A stretch of 64,000 nucleotides of DNA, taken from contig RQOL01000374.1 in the NCBI GenBank assembly GCA_013076295.1, forward strand, positions 2,656,743 to 2,720,742, given 5' to 3'. The translations under genes were made by a program, and so were the position numbers. The notes beneath the pieces were generated by a model. That model was not told where the DNA came from. It ran no database searches and saw only the letters and a list, made by a program, of their open reading frames with translations. Shown here piece by piece: positions 8,760-20,489 of the stretch (positions are counted from its first letter, which is position 1; every line of letters begins with the position of its first letter). Origin of the DNA: Sanderia malayensis (lineage: Eukaryota; Cnidaria; Scyphozoa; Semaeostomeae; Pelagiidae).

Positions 8760-11069
8760 GCAGCAAGGAGCGAAACCAATTCTTGCAAATTTGTCTCCTT
8801 TCCTAGCAAACCAGTTGTTGCGGAAGTCAAGCAACGGAACCTTGGCAACTGGACTTTTCCTAAATGCAACGAAAACAAGATCCGTGGTTATGGGACACAA
8901 TCAACTATGATATCGTCAGAAAACCCTGATTCTCAATAATCTCTGTTTGATCGGTGAAGGTTCCATAAACCATCAAACTGCAATGAAGCAGTGCAGCAAG
9001 CATCTCAAGACAGAAGAAAAGATGACAACTACAGCAAGAAACATATTTAAAGCAGCTATAGTCGACCTTAAACTTGCAGCTGCAGCAATGCATTTCGAGA
9101 CACTGATATCATTTTTGGCATTCAACAAATTCATTCAACTTTAATGACATCTTGTATTGTCTTGAAACTGTTATAAAGAAGAGAACCAGTATTTGGCTGA
9201 ATAAGGCCGTACCATCTACACTACTGTCACCACACTTTTGGGTTACGGTTGACAAAGGCACACTATCCCGATTGACCAAACAAGCACAGATTGTGGTGGC
9301 CAGAAATGACCAAGGTGTTCCTTGCCAAAATTTTAGGTGCTCCAAAAATTTACACTGAAATCGGAGAAGCATCTTACGACTTACTTGCTGAACAAGTAAT
9401 TCAACTGTTGAGAGATCATTTTTCAGAAGTTGTCGTTTCACAAATGTGCGGTGTGGCTGCAGATGGCCCCTACCAGGCTAGTGCATTTTCGAAACACTTG
9501 AGAAAAGAGCTGAATATTGAAGAAGACAATGATTTAGCCTTGCCTGTAACTTTGGGATGCTGGTCACGTGCTGAATTTAGCTGTCACTGATGTAAGAGAT
9601 GAGAAAACAAAAAGCGGCGACTTTTTTCGTCTGTTTATCAAAAGGAGCAACATCTTCAATCATGTTCTTTCACTTGGAAAAGGTTTTGCGTTCCTAGATT
9701 CAAGTGCAAGGAGGCCGCTGTCATATGCAACCCAACGGTTTGCAAGCTCTTCTCATGAACAATGGGTAAAAATAGAAAGCAGTTACGAGGCATATGTAAA
9801 GGCTTTCGACTTGTTGCATCCTAATAGAACACCAGACGAAGAATGGCAGTACATGATTACTGGATCGGACTATGTTGAAGGCCTTCTTGCAATACTGGAT
9901 ATAATGGAGCCTGTTGTTCAACTGATGGAAAAATCGCAGTCACTGGACACACCTATTTGGAAATTGAAACTGTGGTGGCCAGTTGTCAAAAGCTCGAAAC
10001 AGCTGCCAGAGGTGCTCCAGAGGCATATCCTAGATTGCAGAAGGCAAAATAAAATTTGAAGCCCGAAGGGACTTTTAAAGGTGTAACATTGCTTGAAGGT
10101 TGGCCAATCATGAAAGATAAAGGAAAAGAAGCTGGCATTGATAGATATATCTGGCAAATGCGAGAAGATGCCAACATTAAAGCAGAAAGAGAAGGATTTG
10201 CGAAACATCTTTGTGAAGCCCTACAAAGTCGGATTAATTTGGCTGTGAATAATCATGTTGTATCCACACTGCAAATATTTGATGCTGCAAGTCTAGTAAA
10301 GCTACATTGTGGGATGTTGAATGGTGATGGAACTGTGGATTATATAATGGAGGTTGGGGAAATTGAAGAGTATGGTGTAGACGAATGCAAGAAATTATTG
10401 GCAGTTGTCTCAAAAATGCCGCATATGATTGCATCCGCAATATGTTTTGATAGACGAATGGCACATACGTACATTTCTAAGATCAAGAAATCTATGGCAA
10501 AAGCAATATGGCGTGGTATGTGCCCAACATGGTTTGTAGAAATTTCGGACAAAAAGTTAGGGAACACTGACCAGAATACCAAGATGGTAGAATTTTTGGA
10601 AGAAAAATCAGATTCATTAGATTCAGTCTTTCAGATGACATTTGAAGATAGCAGTAGAAAGAAAGTCTCACTGCAGGAGCAAAGCGTTTATCAGTCATTT
10701 TATGCTGACAAGGAGTTCTACGACAAAGTGAAGCCTCCTTCTTGTGCACTGCTTGATATTGCATTAGGAAAGGGGGGTCCAGAAGCCATTGCTGGAAGCT
10801 TTTATAACTCAATACGGAATCAGCAACAGTTTGGTGGCCAAAGAAATGACACATTAGTAAGACAGACCAAGGTAAACTGGTGTCTACCTTCCCTCAAGAA
10901 TTGTGACAGGATTATACAAGAGGGTGTTGAGCTGTATCTGACTGGTGACAATAACATGCCTTCTCATAGGAAGAACACCTCTTACTCCAGCCGAGCAGCC
11001 AGTTACAATGTGTCAAAAGTTGTTGACAGGGTTGATTCAGATCTTGGACGTTGTCCATTTTTAATTTAG
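8760..11069 (+). pseudogene. hAT-like transposase-derived gene, frameshifted
   Basis: A nearly full-length protein of the large cnidarian hAT-like family can be followed through five frames. Signature blocks in order are DLKLAAAAMHFETLISFLAF, FNDILYCLE, VTVDKGTLSRLTKQA, VVARNDQGVPC, MCGVAADGPYQASAF, LNLAVTDVRDEKT, FIKRSNIFN, GKGFAFLD, LSYATQRFASSSHEQWVKIE, KLKLWWPVVK, TFKGVTLLEGW, ALGKGGPEAIAG, QFGGQRNDTL and YNVSKVVDR near the end. Frame changes occur near 9140, 9335 and 9570, and TGA at 10057 is followed by another shift. Such proteins are transposase relatives similar to ZNF862-type genes. Whether this one ever served as transposase or was a host paralog cannot be told. No TIRs were found. 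The last 337 codons (10056-11069) are still uninterrupted. Confidence 0.8.
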
Positions 11070-11316
11070 TTGTCCGATTAAGAAACTCTTTTTATTAATA
11101 AGCATAAATGTAATGCTATTCTGTTCAATTGTTTTCTTGCGTTTACTTATATTTAAATACGAGAAAACGAGAGTGCTGCTGTGTATAACATTACATTACA
11201 AGTTGTATTGGACTACTTTTCACAGGCGTACAATTTTTTCAGCTTTACCTAGTATTTATATTTCTGGCATACATATGTGAAAGTACAGCGTAACTTCGGC
11301 GTACGTTCTACATGGG

Positions 11317-11515
11317 ATGCACCGTGGTGTGAATGGGACGAGGAGCAGAGGATGGCCGAAGAGAATATGGACAGATGACATAAGAGATTGGACAACCAAG
11401 AACATTGTTGAATGTTTCAGAATTGCACAGAATCGTGATGAATGGAGAAAATTGTGTATGAACTCAAAGTGCCCAAACGGCCATCAGGCCATAGGAGTGA
11501 CTTGACTTGACTTGA
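11317..11515 (+). pseudogene. Non-LTR retrotransposon 3' end fragment
   Basis: The frame reads TRSRGWPKRIWTDDIRDWT and then NRDEWRKLCMN, which is the C-terminal tail found after the reverse transcriptase of many LINEs (RGRP..RW.D.I..WT ... DR..WR.L). It ends after GVT and is followed at once by a short tandem tail, GACTTGACTTGACTTG, as expected of a LINE 3' terminus. Everything 5' of the tail is missing, which is typical 5' truncation. It follows 250 bp after the hAT-like gene. Confidence 0.8.
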
Positions 11516-12237
11516 AAAACGATTATTAGATGAGTGGTAAGGACGAGGAGCATTATTTGAAGTAGAATTGTTAGACGAATAGTGTGAACCATAAAATGTA
11601 CGACGAGTTTCATTACCAGGGTGGGGATTAGTATTGTTACGATCATTAAATGCACGAGCACTTGCTGCTCTCTCTCGTCAAAGCAATCTTGATCTTCCCA
11701 GACAATTATGGAAGAAATGGCATGACTTGTTATCTCAAAATTATTAGTAATAGACCACTCTGACAGCTGTTGAGGATGCTTCTCAATGTATCCTCAACAA
11801 TGGATGCTCCTCCTTTTTCCCCACCAATTCCTCCCATACAAGAATTGATCTGAATGCTGCAAGGTTCTCCACTGTGATCTTAGTTTCAATGGACCATTGC
11901 GAAGAGTTGAGAACCTGTTCATAAGCTGGTCCTTCAATGGTCCAGAGTTCATGTCCATAAAGTTCATGTTCATGTTTACTGTTTTTAGTGGCCTCACTGA
12001 AAAAGACTCAACACATCTGAACACACAGGAAAGTTTTAGCGGCAGCAAAAGCCCTTTTGAAGAACGTTTTAAGGAAGTCCAGGGTGCATTCTGATTCGGT
12101 GTAGTTTACATTTCCTGACTATCCAAAAAACTATCCAACATATGTTTTACTAGGACTTGAAGTAATAAGTCCCACATGTTATTTTATCATTCATTTTTTA
12201 TGGACTTTTAAATCTTTTGACACCCTACGGGACTCTT
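11516..12237. other. No clear gene; weak Asn/Ser-rich minus-strand frame
   Basis: On the minus strand 11660-11520 one frame reads ARAFNDRNNTNPHPGNETR and a Ser/Asn-rich continuation, reminiscent of a retrotransposon Gag tail but unproven. A small inverted repeat (TTGAGGATGC...GTATCCTCAA) lies at 11771-11800. The rest shows nothing recognisable. Confidence 0.3.
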
Positions 12238-12504
12238 AAGCTAAGGCGCCACGAGGAACATTTTTCATGCGCATGCAATGCAACATGTCCCATAGCTGCG
12301 CCTGAAAATGTTCCCCGTGGAGCCAGGTAAAAATTGTTGCAGAGACTGTTTAATTTTATCAAAATTTTTGCTCCACGCAGTGTTATTTGTTGCATTGCAG
12401 AGGAGAAATTACCATGGGCCACGAGCGAGTTTTTTCGTGCGCTTGCAATGGAGCAATGTTGCATTGCATGTGCATGAAAAATGCTCCTCGTGGCACCTTA
12501 GCTT
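12238..12504. mobile_element. MITE, ~267 bp, with ~46-bp TIRs
   Basis: Left end AAGCTAAGGCGCCACGAGGA (12238) is mirrored by the right end, whose reverse complement is AAGCTAAGGTGCCACGAGGA. The match continues through CATTTTTCATGCRCATGCAATG to about 46 bp. Secondary internal inverted pieces (GTTCCCCGTGGAGC, CCACGAGCG) show further folding capacity. No ORF of note. Target-site duplication is not clear. Confidence 0.85.
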
Positions 12505-12890
12505 TATTTTAATCCATTTATTTTTGTACTTTATCAATATCAGTTTATGCCAAGAGGCAAAAAGCCTAAAAAATAAGTCCACAAATTTAGTTCAAATTTC
12601 TACATAGCTCAAAAATATTGAGGCAATGATAACTCAACCCCTCTCTGCAAGGGCAGCAACTAATGCCAACTATTAAAAAAAGATCCTAGTAAAACGATTG
12701 GAAGCATTTTTTGAGTAATTGTATTTGATGCTGAGGATGAATGACAAGTAAGCATGTACTGTAAATAAGTGTAAATATAAAGTAAATTAAAGATAATCAG
12801 GTAAAGGTTGTACCTCAGGCTCATTTTCCACCAAATCTTTACTGGGAAGAAATCAAATTATTTTTGGCCCAAAAGCTCTATGAACTACGG
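12505..12890. other. No gene seen
   Basis: AT-rich spacer without recognised ORF or repeat. Confidence 0.5.
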
Positions 12891-12899
12891 AAGCCCATA

Positions 12900-13075
12900 T
12901 GTGCCATACAAAGTTTATTCAAATGCATACAAAGTTTATTCGAATGCATACAAAGTTTATTTGAATGCATAAAAAGTTTATTAGGATGCATACAAAGTTT
13001 ATTAGGATGGATACAAAGTTTATGACAATTATATACAAAGTTTATTCGAAGGCATACAAAGTTTATGGCATGGAA
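12900..13075. repeat. 21-bp minisatellite, 8-9 units
   Basis: Unit CATACAAAGTTTATTCGAATG, with variants GGATG and TGAATG. Because 21 is a multiple of three, both strands give open frames with seven-residue periodicity (for example KLCMHPN on the minus strand); these are by-products of the array. Confidence 0.9.
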
Positions 13076-13239
13076 ACGAGGTTTGAAATATCTCCATATT
13101 ATGCTTGGCCTAGTTTGAAACATTTAATCAATCATTTTTATGCCTTCAAGAATGGATGAAATTTAACACAAGATGTCATTCCCATTTGTTGCAGATAGTA
13201 TTCCCAGAACAACAACAAAAGTTTAAGAAAAAAGCTAAG

Positions 13240-13530
13240 GAATTGCTAAGAAATGTTGAGTACCCAAATTTACCTTTCAGCCAAGGAATTTAACTTGACT
13301 TGAAATTCCTTACAAAAAAATGCGTGTAGCAAAGTCTGCTTCTAGAGTATTCCCTATGCTAATGATTCATGAAAAAGAATTTTTCGAGAAAAAAAAAGAA
13401 TTCTTTGCCCAAGAAAAATCCAATGACCAGAAATTGAGTAAGAAAGAAAAGGAATTCTTTGGACAAAAATTCTTGAAAGAATAAAAATTCTTTTTCTCAA
13501 GAACAAAAAAGCAGAAAAAACTGGCCTGTA
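13240..13530. repeat. A-rich low-complexity tract with GAATTCTTT motifs
   Basis: The motif AGAATTCTTT/AAATTCTTG recurs about six times in purine-rich context (13375-13500). No coding potential was recognised. Confidence 0.5.
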
Positions 13531-13839
13531 CTGTAGGCTGTCACAACAAAAATTCTGTTATACCAACACTTGGCTTTGATTTCAACCTGCCTGTTTCTTA
13601 TTTTGCTTGCTTCACAAATGGCTTATCCAAATTTCAAGAATCAGACTAGAATCAATTTAACACCTTGTCAAAAAATGCAAAAGAAGCTGAGAATACTCGA
13701 TGGAATAAAATCAAGTAGTAAAATTACCATGTATGTTCATGGTAATTTATACTTTCTACTTTCTTCGCGGGGTTCTCCCAGTTTATGTGAAACTGTTTGG
13801 ATGAAGATAATACATGCAATGCTGCTGTTGTAAACAATG

Positions 13840-14493
13840 TTGTACCTTGCGCCTTCGTTACTACTTTTATATATAAATGATATGCCTTGCTGATCAAGTA
13901 TTCTAAAAATTCATCTCTTTGCTGATGACAAAAGTATATTCTTCTCACACAAAAATCTAAATGACCTTCAAGGCAAAGTCTCGCATTGGGTAACAGCAAA
14001 TAAACTAACCCTAAATGTTAATAAATCAAATTTCCTATTGATTTCTCCTTCAAGAAAAAATGTAACAAATAAAATAAGTTCTCCATCAACGATAAATCAA
14101 TAGCTCAAAAACATTGTATAAAATACCTTGGTGTACTCTTGAATAAGAAACTAAACTGGAAACAGCACATTCAACAAGTAATTTTTCACTTTTCTAAAGG
14201 TATCAGAATACTAGCTAAGATGAGACATTATGTACCTCAAAATATCTTAGGTAATTTATATTATGCTTTTATTGAGCCTCATATTAACTATATTAATAAA
14301 CTGGGGTAATGCAAACAAATCCTATCTAAAATCAGTGAGTCGAAATCTAAATAAAGCTGTAAGGATTATGAATTTTGATAAAAATACAGCAAGCTCTAAA
14401 CCAATCTTCCATAAATTTGGTATCTTAAACCTTCAGGATAGTTATACTGTGCAATGTGCAGCATTCATGTACGATATAAATGCCAGATCATAA
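13840..14493 (+). pseudogene. CR1/Jockey-like LINE reverse transcriptase remnant
   Basis: The region encodes the second half of a non-LTR reverse transcriptase with frameshifts. Visible blocks are LLLLYINDMP, LFADDKSIFFSHKNLNDLQ (the FADD catalytic motif near 13917), ANKLTLNVNKSNFLLISP, then after a shift KYLGVLLNKKLNWKQHIQQ. The last frame (14263-14493) reads INWGNANKSYLKSVSRNLNK and ends MYDINARS. The upstream part, including the endonuclease, is absent. The sequence after it to about 14760 may be the 3' UTR, since it ends in a short GATTTAGATTTAGAG repeat. Confidence 0.8.
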
Positions 14494-14760
14494 ATGGGTT
14501 TTTTCTGTGAACTGTTGTGTGGGTCATTGTTAACTACAATTGTATCTTGTATTTTGCACGTATTTGTTTACATTATTGTTATGTATGAGCGTGGTTGGCT
14601 GGTGCACGTGCTTGAAAGTGTGAAGGCACATGCCAATCCACACTAGGGTCCCAGGTGCACAGAAATGGAGCACCATGTCACCACGCTTGTTTTGATTATT
14701 ATTGTAAACATAAATAACGTAAAATGAGTTGAGTTCAATTAGATTTAGATTTAGAGAGTC

Positions 14761-15430
14761 CGTCTTTCAACCTTGAGAAGACAAGTGGTACAATAGCGGC
14801 CTTCGGGTCAGCCGTGTCCCTTCACAAAAAGTTTGTTTTCTTTATTGCGTCAAACTTTAGCGTTATCAGCACAATCGCAAGCGACACATCGCCTACCGAA
14901 CTTCTGACTACCGTCCCCAGCTCTGGCGTGAATTCTAAAAGAAGCACCTCACGACAGAACTCTTCCAAAAAACTACATCAAGACATCATTACAATACACG
15001 GCAAGCTGTAAGCAAACAATTTTCTATTCCCCAAGCTAAAACTAGCCTAAAAAACGATATATCATGTTTAATGGAGTCAAAATATGGAATGAGATTCCTT
15101 AGAACTTCGCTCCATGTCTAAACAAATTTTATTTCAAAAGCATCTTCGCAAATGGCTTTTGCAAAAATATATATAAACACAAACAATAAAAAATAAAAAC
15201 GTTTAACAATATTACTCTTTGTTTTACTAAAATAGAATTGTATACGTGTCCCTCCCTTTCTTTTCTTTTTCGCCTCTCTCATTTCATTTTGCCCAGTTTT
15301 ATCTTTCATTTTCTTTAAAAATTGTTTTGTTTCTGTTTATGATAATTTTCAAATTCAAATATTGATATTTGAAGTAGTAAATATATAACCCTGTCAAATT
15401 TAAACTCAATTTTTATTACCATACTATGCT
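14761..15430. other. No gene seen
   Basis: Mixed AT-rich sequence. A short plus frame at 14814-15011 (Ser/Thr-rich) has no recognised homology. 15120-15310 contains a pyrimidine-rich tract. Confidence 0.4.
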
Positions 15431-15433
15431 ATA

Positions 15434-15864
15434 TTAATTACTGCTAGTAGGCTTGGAGCCTTTAAACAGGTCCATGAAAGTCAAAATAAGTAAAAATAAA
15501 TTCGAATAAAATGTGTCAATATCAGTTGAATAATTTAAGTTTCTGATATGATTGTCAAACTTGTTCTTGAACATATTTAATGATGCAGCTTCTGCGATTG
15601 TTTTTGGAAGACTGTTCCTGCTATTCAAAACCCTTGTACTAAAGAATTTCTGTCGCACAATCGTTTAAAACTGTTCTTATGTAACTTGAGTCTATGCCCT
15701 CTGGTCGTCTCATACGCCTCTAGCGTCATCACGGGGTCAACATCATAAAAACCGTGCAAATATTCATTGTTAACCTTGTTGCAAATTATTAGTTTTAGAA
15801 TACACTTAACTATTAGGATAATGGGCTCGAAAACCGTTCTGGTTCCTCCTGGTACCCTAGGCAA
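15434..15864 (-). pseudogene. CR1-like LINE C-terminal fragment
   Basis: On the minus strand the pieces fit the region after the reverse transcriptase of CR1-type LINEs. The first frame contains NNEYLHGFYDVDPVMTLE and TTRGHRLKLHKNSFKRL. After a frameshift near 15650 the protein continues as RQKFFSTRVLNSRNSLPKT with ASLNMFKNKFDNHI. These correspond to the conserved RGH..KL, FF..RV...WNSLP and LN.FKN.LD.H blocks. The upstream polymerase is absent from the flank. Not the same copy as 13840-14493, which lies on the opposite strand. Confidence 0.75.
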
Positions 15865-16394
15865 CTTTTTATTGTTGAAATTATTTTATTACAAATTGTT
15901 ACATTATTCCTTAGATTAATTTGTTGATGTTATTGTTGTAATAGTTGCTGAATATGAAATGAAATTGAAATTGAAAAATTAAATGTATTGACAACCAGAT
16001 TGGTGATTGCCTGTGGTACATCTTTAATTACCTTTGGAAATGACCGAACCTTTGGAAATGACGGAAATGACAGAACAGGAATGCCATGGAGTTGGCTGCC
16101 TGTGTTAGCGTTAAAAAACGGAAGTCACATTTTTGAAATAGAAATGTTATTCAACTTCACAGGTGCCTTCACTTCTGCTTTTTCCATGAAGAGACTTGGT
16201 GTGACTGCATTAGTCTCCATGACACGAACTTTCTTACAAACACAATATCAACTTGCATCTCAATGTCGAAAAACTTGTTATTGCGTCCTGAGACTTTTGA
16301 TGGAGATACAATTATGGAGTCATGTAGTGGACATAATTCATGTTTCTTTCTGTGCAGTGGTTTTCTGTATTCCTTGAGTCGCAATCCGTTTCTT
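15865..16394. other. No clear gene
   Basis: A 129-codon plus frame (15988-16377) exists but shows a direct repeat (CTTTGGAAATGAC) and no recognisable domain; I do not call it a gene. Confidence 0.4.
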
Positions 16395-16700
16395 TGGAGG
16401 CAAAAACTCCATTAAAAGAATGAGGGGAGGCACAAATTCATTCATGGAGGCACCCATGTCTCTGTGGAGGCGAAGCTTGTATCCGTGGAGGCGAACTGTG
16501 TATTCATGGAGGTGTGACATGTATCCGTGGAGGCGTGATGTATCGCTGAAGGCATGCCATGTATCCGTGGAAGCAAAACCTGTACCCATGGAGGGGCCGG
16601 GTGTATCCGGGGATGCGTAAATGTATCCCCGTTGACATGACATGTATCCGTGGAGGCGAAACCCGTATCCGTGGGGGGACCATTCTCATCTAGGGAGGGA
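16395..16700. repeat. Degenerate minisatellite, ~20-22-bp unit
   Basis: About 13 variants of ATGTATCCGTGGAGGCG, spaced 18-25 bp, form the array. Open frames on both strands are side products. Confidence 0.85.
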
Positions 16701-16873
16701 CCATTCTATTCTATTTCAGAATAATATTACTTTCCTGTTATTATCAGCATGGCCTAGTAGAAGTTGGCCAGCTGACAAATACACTTGTATTACTCAGACT
16801 ATATGTTCAATCTGAACAAAGGAATGGCAGGAGTAAATCCATTTTCTTCACAGAGAGATAACTATTTTGTAAG

Positions 16874-17290
16874 TTGGTTTGCTTTCGGAAGAAGTTTGTT
16901 GCACCAGAAATGCTACATTGTAAATTAAGGATTAAACTGCAGAGCCTTAACTCTACACAGGTTGAGAATACCAATGTCGATCCCAAAGAAACAAATGATG
17001 AATTGAGCAAAAGAGTGAACGAAGTTGATGTAAATGGCTATACAAAGAGCACTAATTTCAAAAAAGGAACGAAATGGCATCTATTCCAAAAAAAGAGCTG
17101 CCAAGAAAACAAAAGCTCTTGTTTTCTTATGTGGAATTTGCAACCAGGATATAGTGGAGACCCCTGTAAGCATCAAAGAAGGAAGCATAGGTTGTGATTC
17201 ATGTCCTTTGTGGTACCACTTCAAATGTGTACGCATCACAGAACACAACATTCCAACCAAAAAAGAATCATGGTCTTGTTCTCAGTTCTC
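16874..17290 (+). pseudogene. PHD-finger protein fragment
   Basis: From 17130 one frame reads LCGICNQDIVETPVSI, GSIGCDSCPLWYHFKC and ESWSCSQ. This supplies the C-x2-C, C-x2-C and H-x2-C ligands and the Trp-x-Cys of a PHD finger; the last C-x2-C is lost because the sequence diverges after WSCSQ. PHD fingers bind histone tails, and in this setting are also common in ORF1 proteins of LINEs. A basic upstream stretch (ISKKERNGIYSKKRAAKKT) and an overlapping frame with NVDPKETNDELSKRVNEV suggest an exon or a frameshifted ORF1. The copy is incomplete at both ends. Confidence 0.6.
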
Positions 17291-17587
17291 TGTTCTCAGG
17301 ACATTCCAACCAAACTTATTAACTTTTTGTGTGTATTGGATTTCTAGAAATATATTTTTTAATTCATACATACTTTTTTGATGATGGTTTACTTGTTGTG
17401 GATTTTGGGTGCCTGAAAAAAACCCTTCCCTGCTTACTAACTTTTTGGAAAGTTTTACTACAAATTTCCCAAAATATGACCCATTTTTTATTTTCTGAAT
17501 AACTTAATGACTTTGTTCTATAAGAACAAATGGCAAATTAAGTTGCAAGTCTAAAACATTAGATAAACAATTATCAATAAACCGAAA

Positions 17588-19256
17588 TTAACAAAATAGT
17601 ACTTTCTGCTGTATAAAGATTGGTTTGAAGGCTATATTTGAAAGGGCCAAACAAACAATAAGAATATCATTAATGTGTGGTAATAATGAAATTGGAAGTT
17701 TGTCTCCAATAATTTTGTAAGTTTTCATTCTGCGGATGACTTGCTCCACTAAATTTTTAACTTTTGCTATGTTGCTAGTTTTTTTAACATCACTTGGAGT
17801 GAATTGTGCAGTGCCACACTTTCTAGGAGGAACTGACACGAAAATATGTCTTCCTGCACATTCATCAGCAATATTAAACTCTTTATCAGCCAGGACACGC
17901 ATGAAAGGTGGAACCTTATCAAGGTACCCACTGTCAATGGTAAATTTTTTGTCTGAAATTTTTCCTTCCTATGCCTCTGAGACAAAATTATATTCTAATT
18001 AGGCGATACAGCCACTAAAAACGTAACAGTGTTATGATGCTTGTACTCTGGCCAAGTAGCACTTTGTAAAACATGACTTTTTGGTGACTGTGAGAATACT
18101 TCAGAGCAGTCAATGATTGAGTGGATGTTTTTAAATTGCCCGAATCTTGCTGCAGTCGTTTCTCTTATGATTTCTTCATCTGGAACATAAACCATGTGTT
18201 GTAAGAAGATTGATAATGCTCGAAGCCAGGAATGGAAGATTTGTGAACAGAGCCCTTTTGAAATTTTAAATCTTGAAGCTAAATCTTAGGGCAAAAGTCC
18301 AAGCTTGAGTTTCATCATTGTCAACAAAAATTCATCCCTACCTTGTAGCTTTCTATCTGGACCAATTTTTTCGGAGATGCAGTAAAATTCCTTCTAACTT
18401 TTGATGAGATACATTTAATGCCTTTCCATCTTCTTTTGACACATGGTGCTACTGCAGCATGAATGGCATCAAACAAACCAAAATCAGGAAAATTGGTATA
18501 AAGTTTCACGTCTTTTTGTTAAAAGTCTCCTATTCACTGGCTCTGAGCAATCACAGTTCTTTTTAAGTTGGTTAATCTGTTTCTTTAGTTTCTCAATCTC
18601 CAATTGATTTTTTTCGTTCTCTGACTCAAGCTGTGCCACTTTTTTTGAAAACTGAACACAGAGCTTGCCAAGATGTAGAACAATACCAACCAGAATAATT
18701 ATAAAAAACACAGCTTGATTGCCAAAATTTCTTGCGAACATCATACCTCGAGTTTCAGTGTCTTCTTCATCACTACCTTCATGATATGGCATAATGACAA
18801 CATCTTCATCATCAGGAGGAACATCATCTGCATTTGAGCAAGTGGGCCTCGGCCTAGTAGCAGGCTCAAAAGATCATTCAAGTTTTCTCCGCTTTGAGTT
18901 AAGGGTCATTCTACTGACTCTTTCGTTTGCAACATATCCCAGGTTGACAGTGGGGTTAAGGTTTCTGGTGTCGGTTTCCTATCAACGAAATGTTTAGAAC
19001 AAACTCTAGAATCTTCTGATGGTGACCACAGCTTCACTTTACTCTGAGGGTCTTGCAGGTTGATTAGCTTTTTCCACATCATCTTTCCCTCCTTGTTTTT
19101 CTTTTCAGTTGTGAAAGGAAAAAGTTGAAATCCAACTGTGCAAGTACATCTTCCTTCTGCATTCATGCTATCATGTTCCGTACAAAACTGTTGCCTCCAT
19201 CTTTTAATTTTGTAGGAGCTGCTTGAACAGTTGTTTGCTGCACAGTGATACGCCAT
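17588..19256 (-). pseudogene. Decayed THAP-DDE transposase
   Basis: Second THAP-DDE gene, diverged from the one at 2979-4640 and broken into frames. The THAP domain is at 19256-18906: it begins MAYHCAANNC and contains QLFPFTTEKK, MMWKKLINLQ and RVCSKHFVDRKP, with all C2CH ligands present. A frame at 18792-18484 has a hydrophobic helix (FIIILVGIVLHLGKL) followed by a coiled coil (QLESENEKNQLEIEKLKKQ). The DDE core follows in pieces: NIHSIIDCSEVF and ATWPEYKHHNTVTFLV (18195-17995), then VLADKEFNIADE and VKNLVEQVIRRMKTYKI up to 17588. The second catalytic aspartate is kept (LADKEF) and the glutamate of the HVERAI-like block is also kept (LVEQVI). Several frameshifts make it a pseudogene. No TIRs were identified. 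Confidence 0.8.
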
Positions 19257-19348
19257 TTTGTCCTGAGTTTGCTCGAGTGTTTACTAAAAAAATGTCGCGT
19301 AGCAACAGGCCCGACAGCTGCGCAAGCGCAGTTGGAACTCTAAGGCCG

Positions 19349-20443
19349 TGTATTTCACTACTACCTGACGAGCAAAGGAATACGTCATCAGTTTACAGTA
19401 CCAAAAACACCTGAACAAAATGGTGTAGCAGAATATTTCAACAGAACACTAGTAGAGATGGTTTGTGCCATGTTATCCGATTCCGGTTTCACAAGATGTT
19501 CTGGGCAGAAGCACTAGCAACTCAGATTATCTTCAAAACCGAAGTTCAACCACCGCCGTACCTGGAATGACGCCATACGAAGCTCTAACAGGAGAAAAGC
19601 CAAACGTGCATCTCAACGTCTTCGGATGTGAGGCATATACACACATACATACCCAGTAACGAAAGACGCAAGTTAGATGCAAAGGCTCAAAAATGCACCT
19701 TTCTCGGCTATAGAATCGAAACTAAAGGCTATCGTCTGTATAACCGCGAAAAGGGACGAGTAATATTAAGCAGAGATGTTGTATTCAACGAGAAGACAAC
19801 CATGCAAAACAGTTTGAAGAAGATGAAGTTGATGATGCAACGGAATCAAATCACTTTGAATTAGAGAGTCTAAGCAATGATGAAGTTCATGAAGAAATAG
19901 TTGATGGTGAGACTAATGTCAGAGAAGAACAAGTGTTAAGAAGATCTGAAAGATCGAGATGGCCCACAGACTTCTTTGGAGTAAGAGTAAATGTTGCTAA
20001 TCATGAGTCAAGTGACCCAAGATCTGTATCTGAGGCAAGAGCTAGCCCAGAAAGGAAGAAGCAATGAACAGCGAAATGAATTCGCTGTAGAAACATGAAG
20101 TGTGGGATCTAGTTGAATTGCCTGACGGAAGCACTGCCATCGGCAGCAAATGGGTCTTTAAGAAGAAATTCGATGCAGAAGGGAAAATAGATCAATTTAA
20201 AGCCCGACTCGTGGTGCAAGGCTTTACGCAGAGGCATGGTCATAATTACAATTAAACTTTTAGCCCAGTCCTAAGGTTTGAATCGATACGCACAGTTGTA
20301 GCCTTAGCCACCAAGCATGGCTTACAATTGCATCAACTAGACATCACCACCACGTTCTTGAATGGCGACTTGAAAGAAAACATCTACATGCAACAGCCTG
20401 AAGGGTATGTTGTGAAAGGGAAAGAGAAGTATAGCCAAAAATT
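19349..20443 (+). pseudogene. Copia (Ty1) retrotransposon pol fragment
   Basis: The fragment begins in the integrase at YYLTSKGIRHQFTVPKTPEQ, with NGVAEYFNRTLVEM next, passes through the integrase C-terminus in broken frames (GMTPYEALTGEKPNVH, VFGCEAY, RRKLDAKAQKCTFLGY), and reaches the reverse transcriptase at IGSKWVFKKKFDAEGKI, KARLVVQGFTQ and HQLDITTTFLNGDLKENIY. The LDITTTFLNG block corresponds to the copia LDVKTAFLNG motif with a substituted residue. Homology ends exactly where the SAM-HECT transposon begins. On the far side of that transposon, 27171-27181 reads KSLY in one frame, which would be the next copia residues, so the transposon may have inserted into this Copia. Multiple frameshifts and stops show the copy is dead. 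Confidence 0.85.
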
Positions 20444-20489
20444 GTATACACAAATAAAACACACACACATAATTCATAAGAAAAAATCA

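Noticed and set aside
12878..13123. Protein with seven-residue repeats (KLCMHPN)
   Set aside because: A 21-bp minisatellite is open in several frames on both strands; no unique sequence supports a gene.
15988..16377. 129-aa plus-strand ORF
   Set aside because: Contains an internal direct repeat and no domain; the frame overlaps no splice or homology signal.
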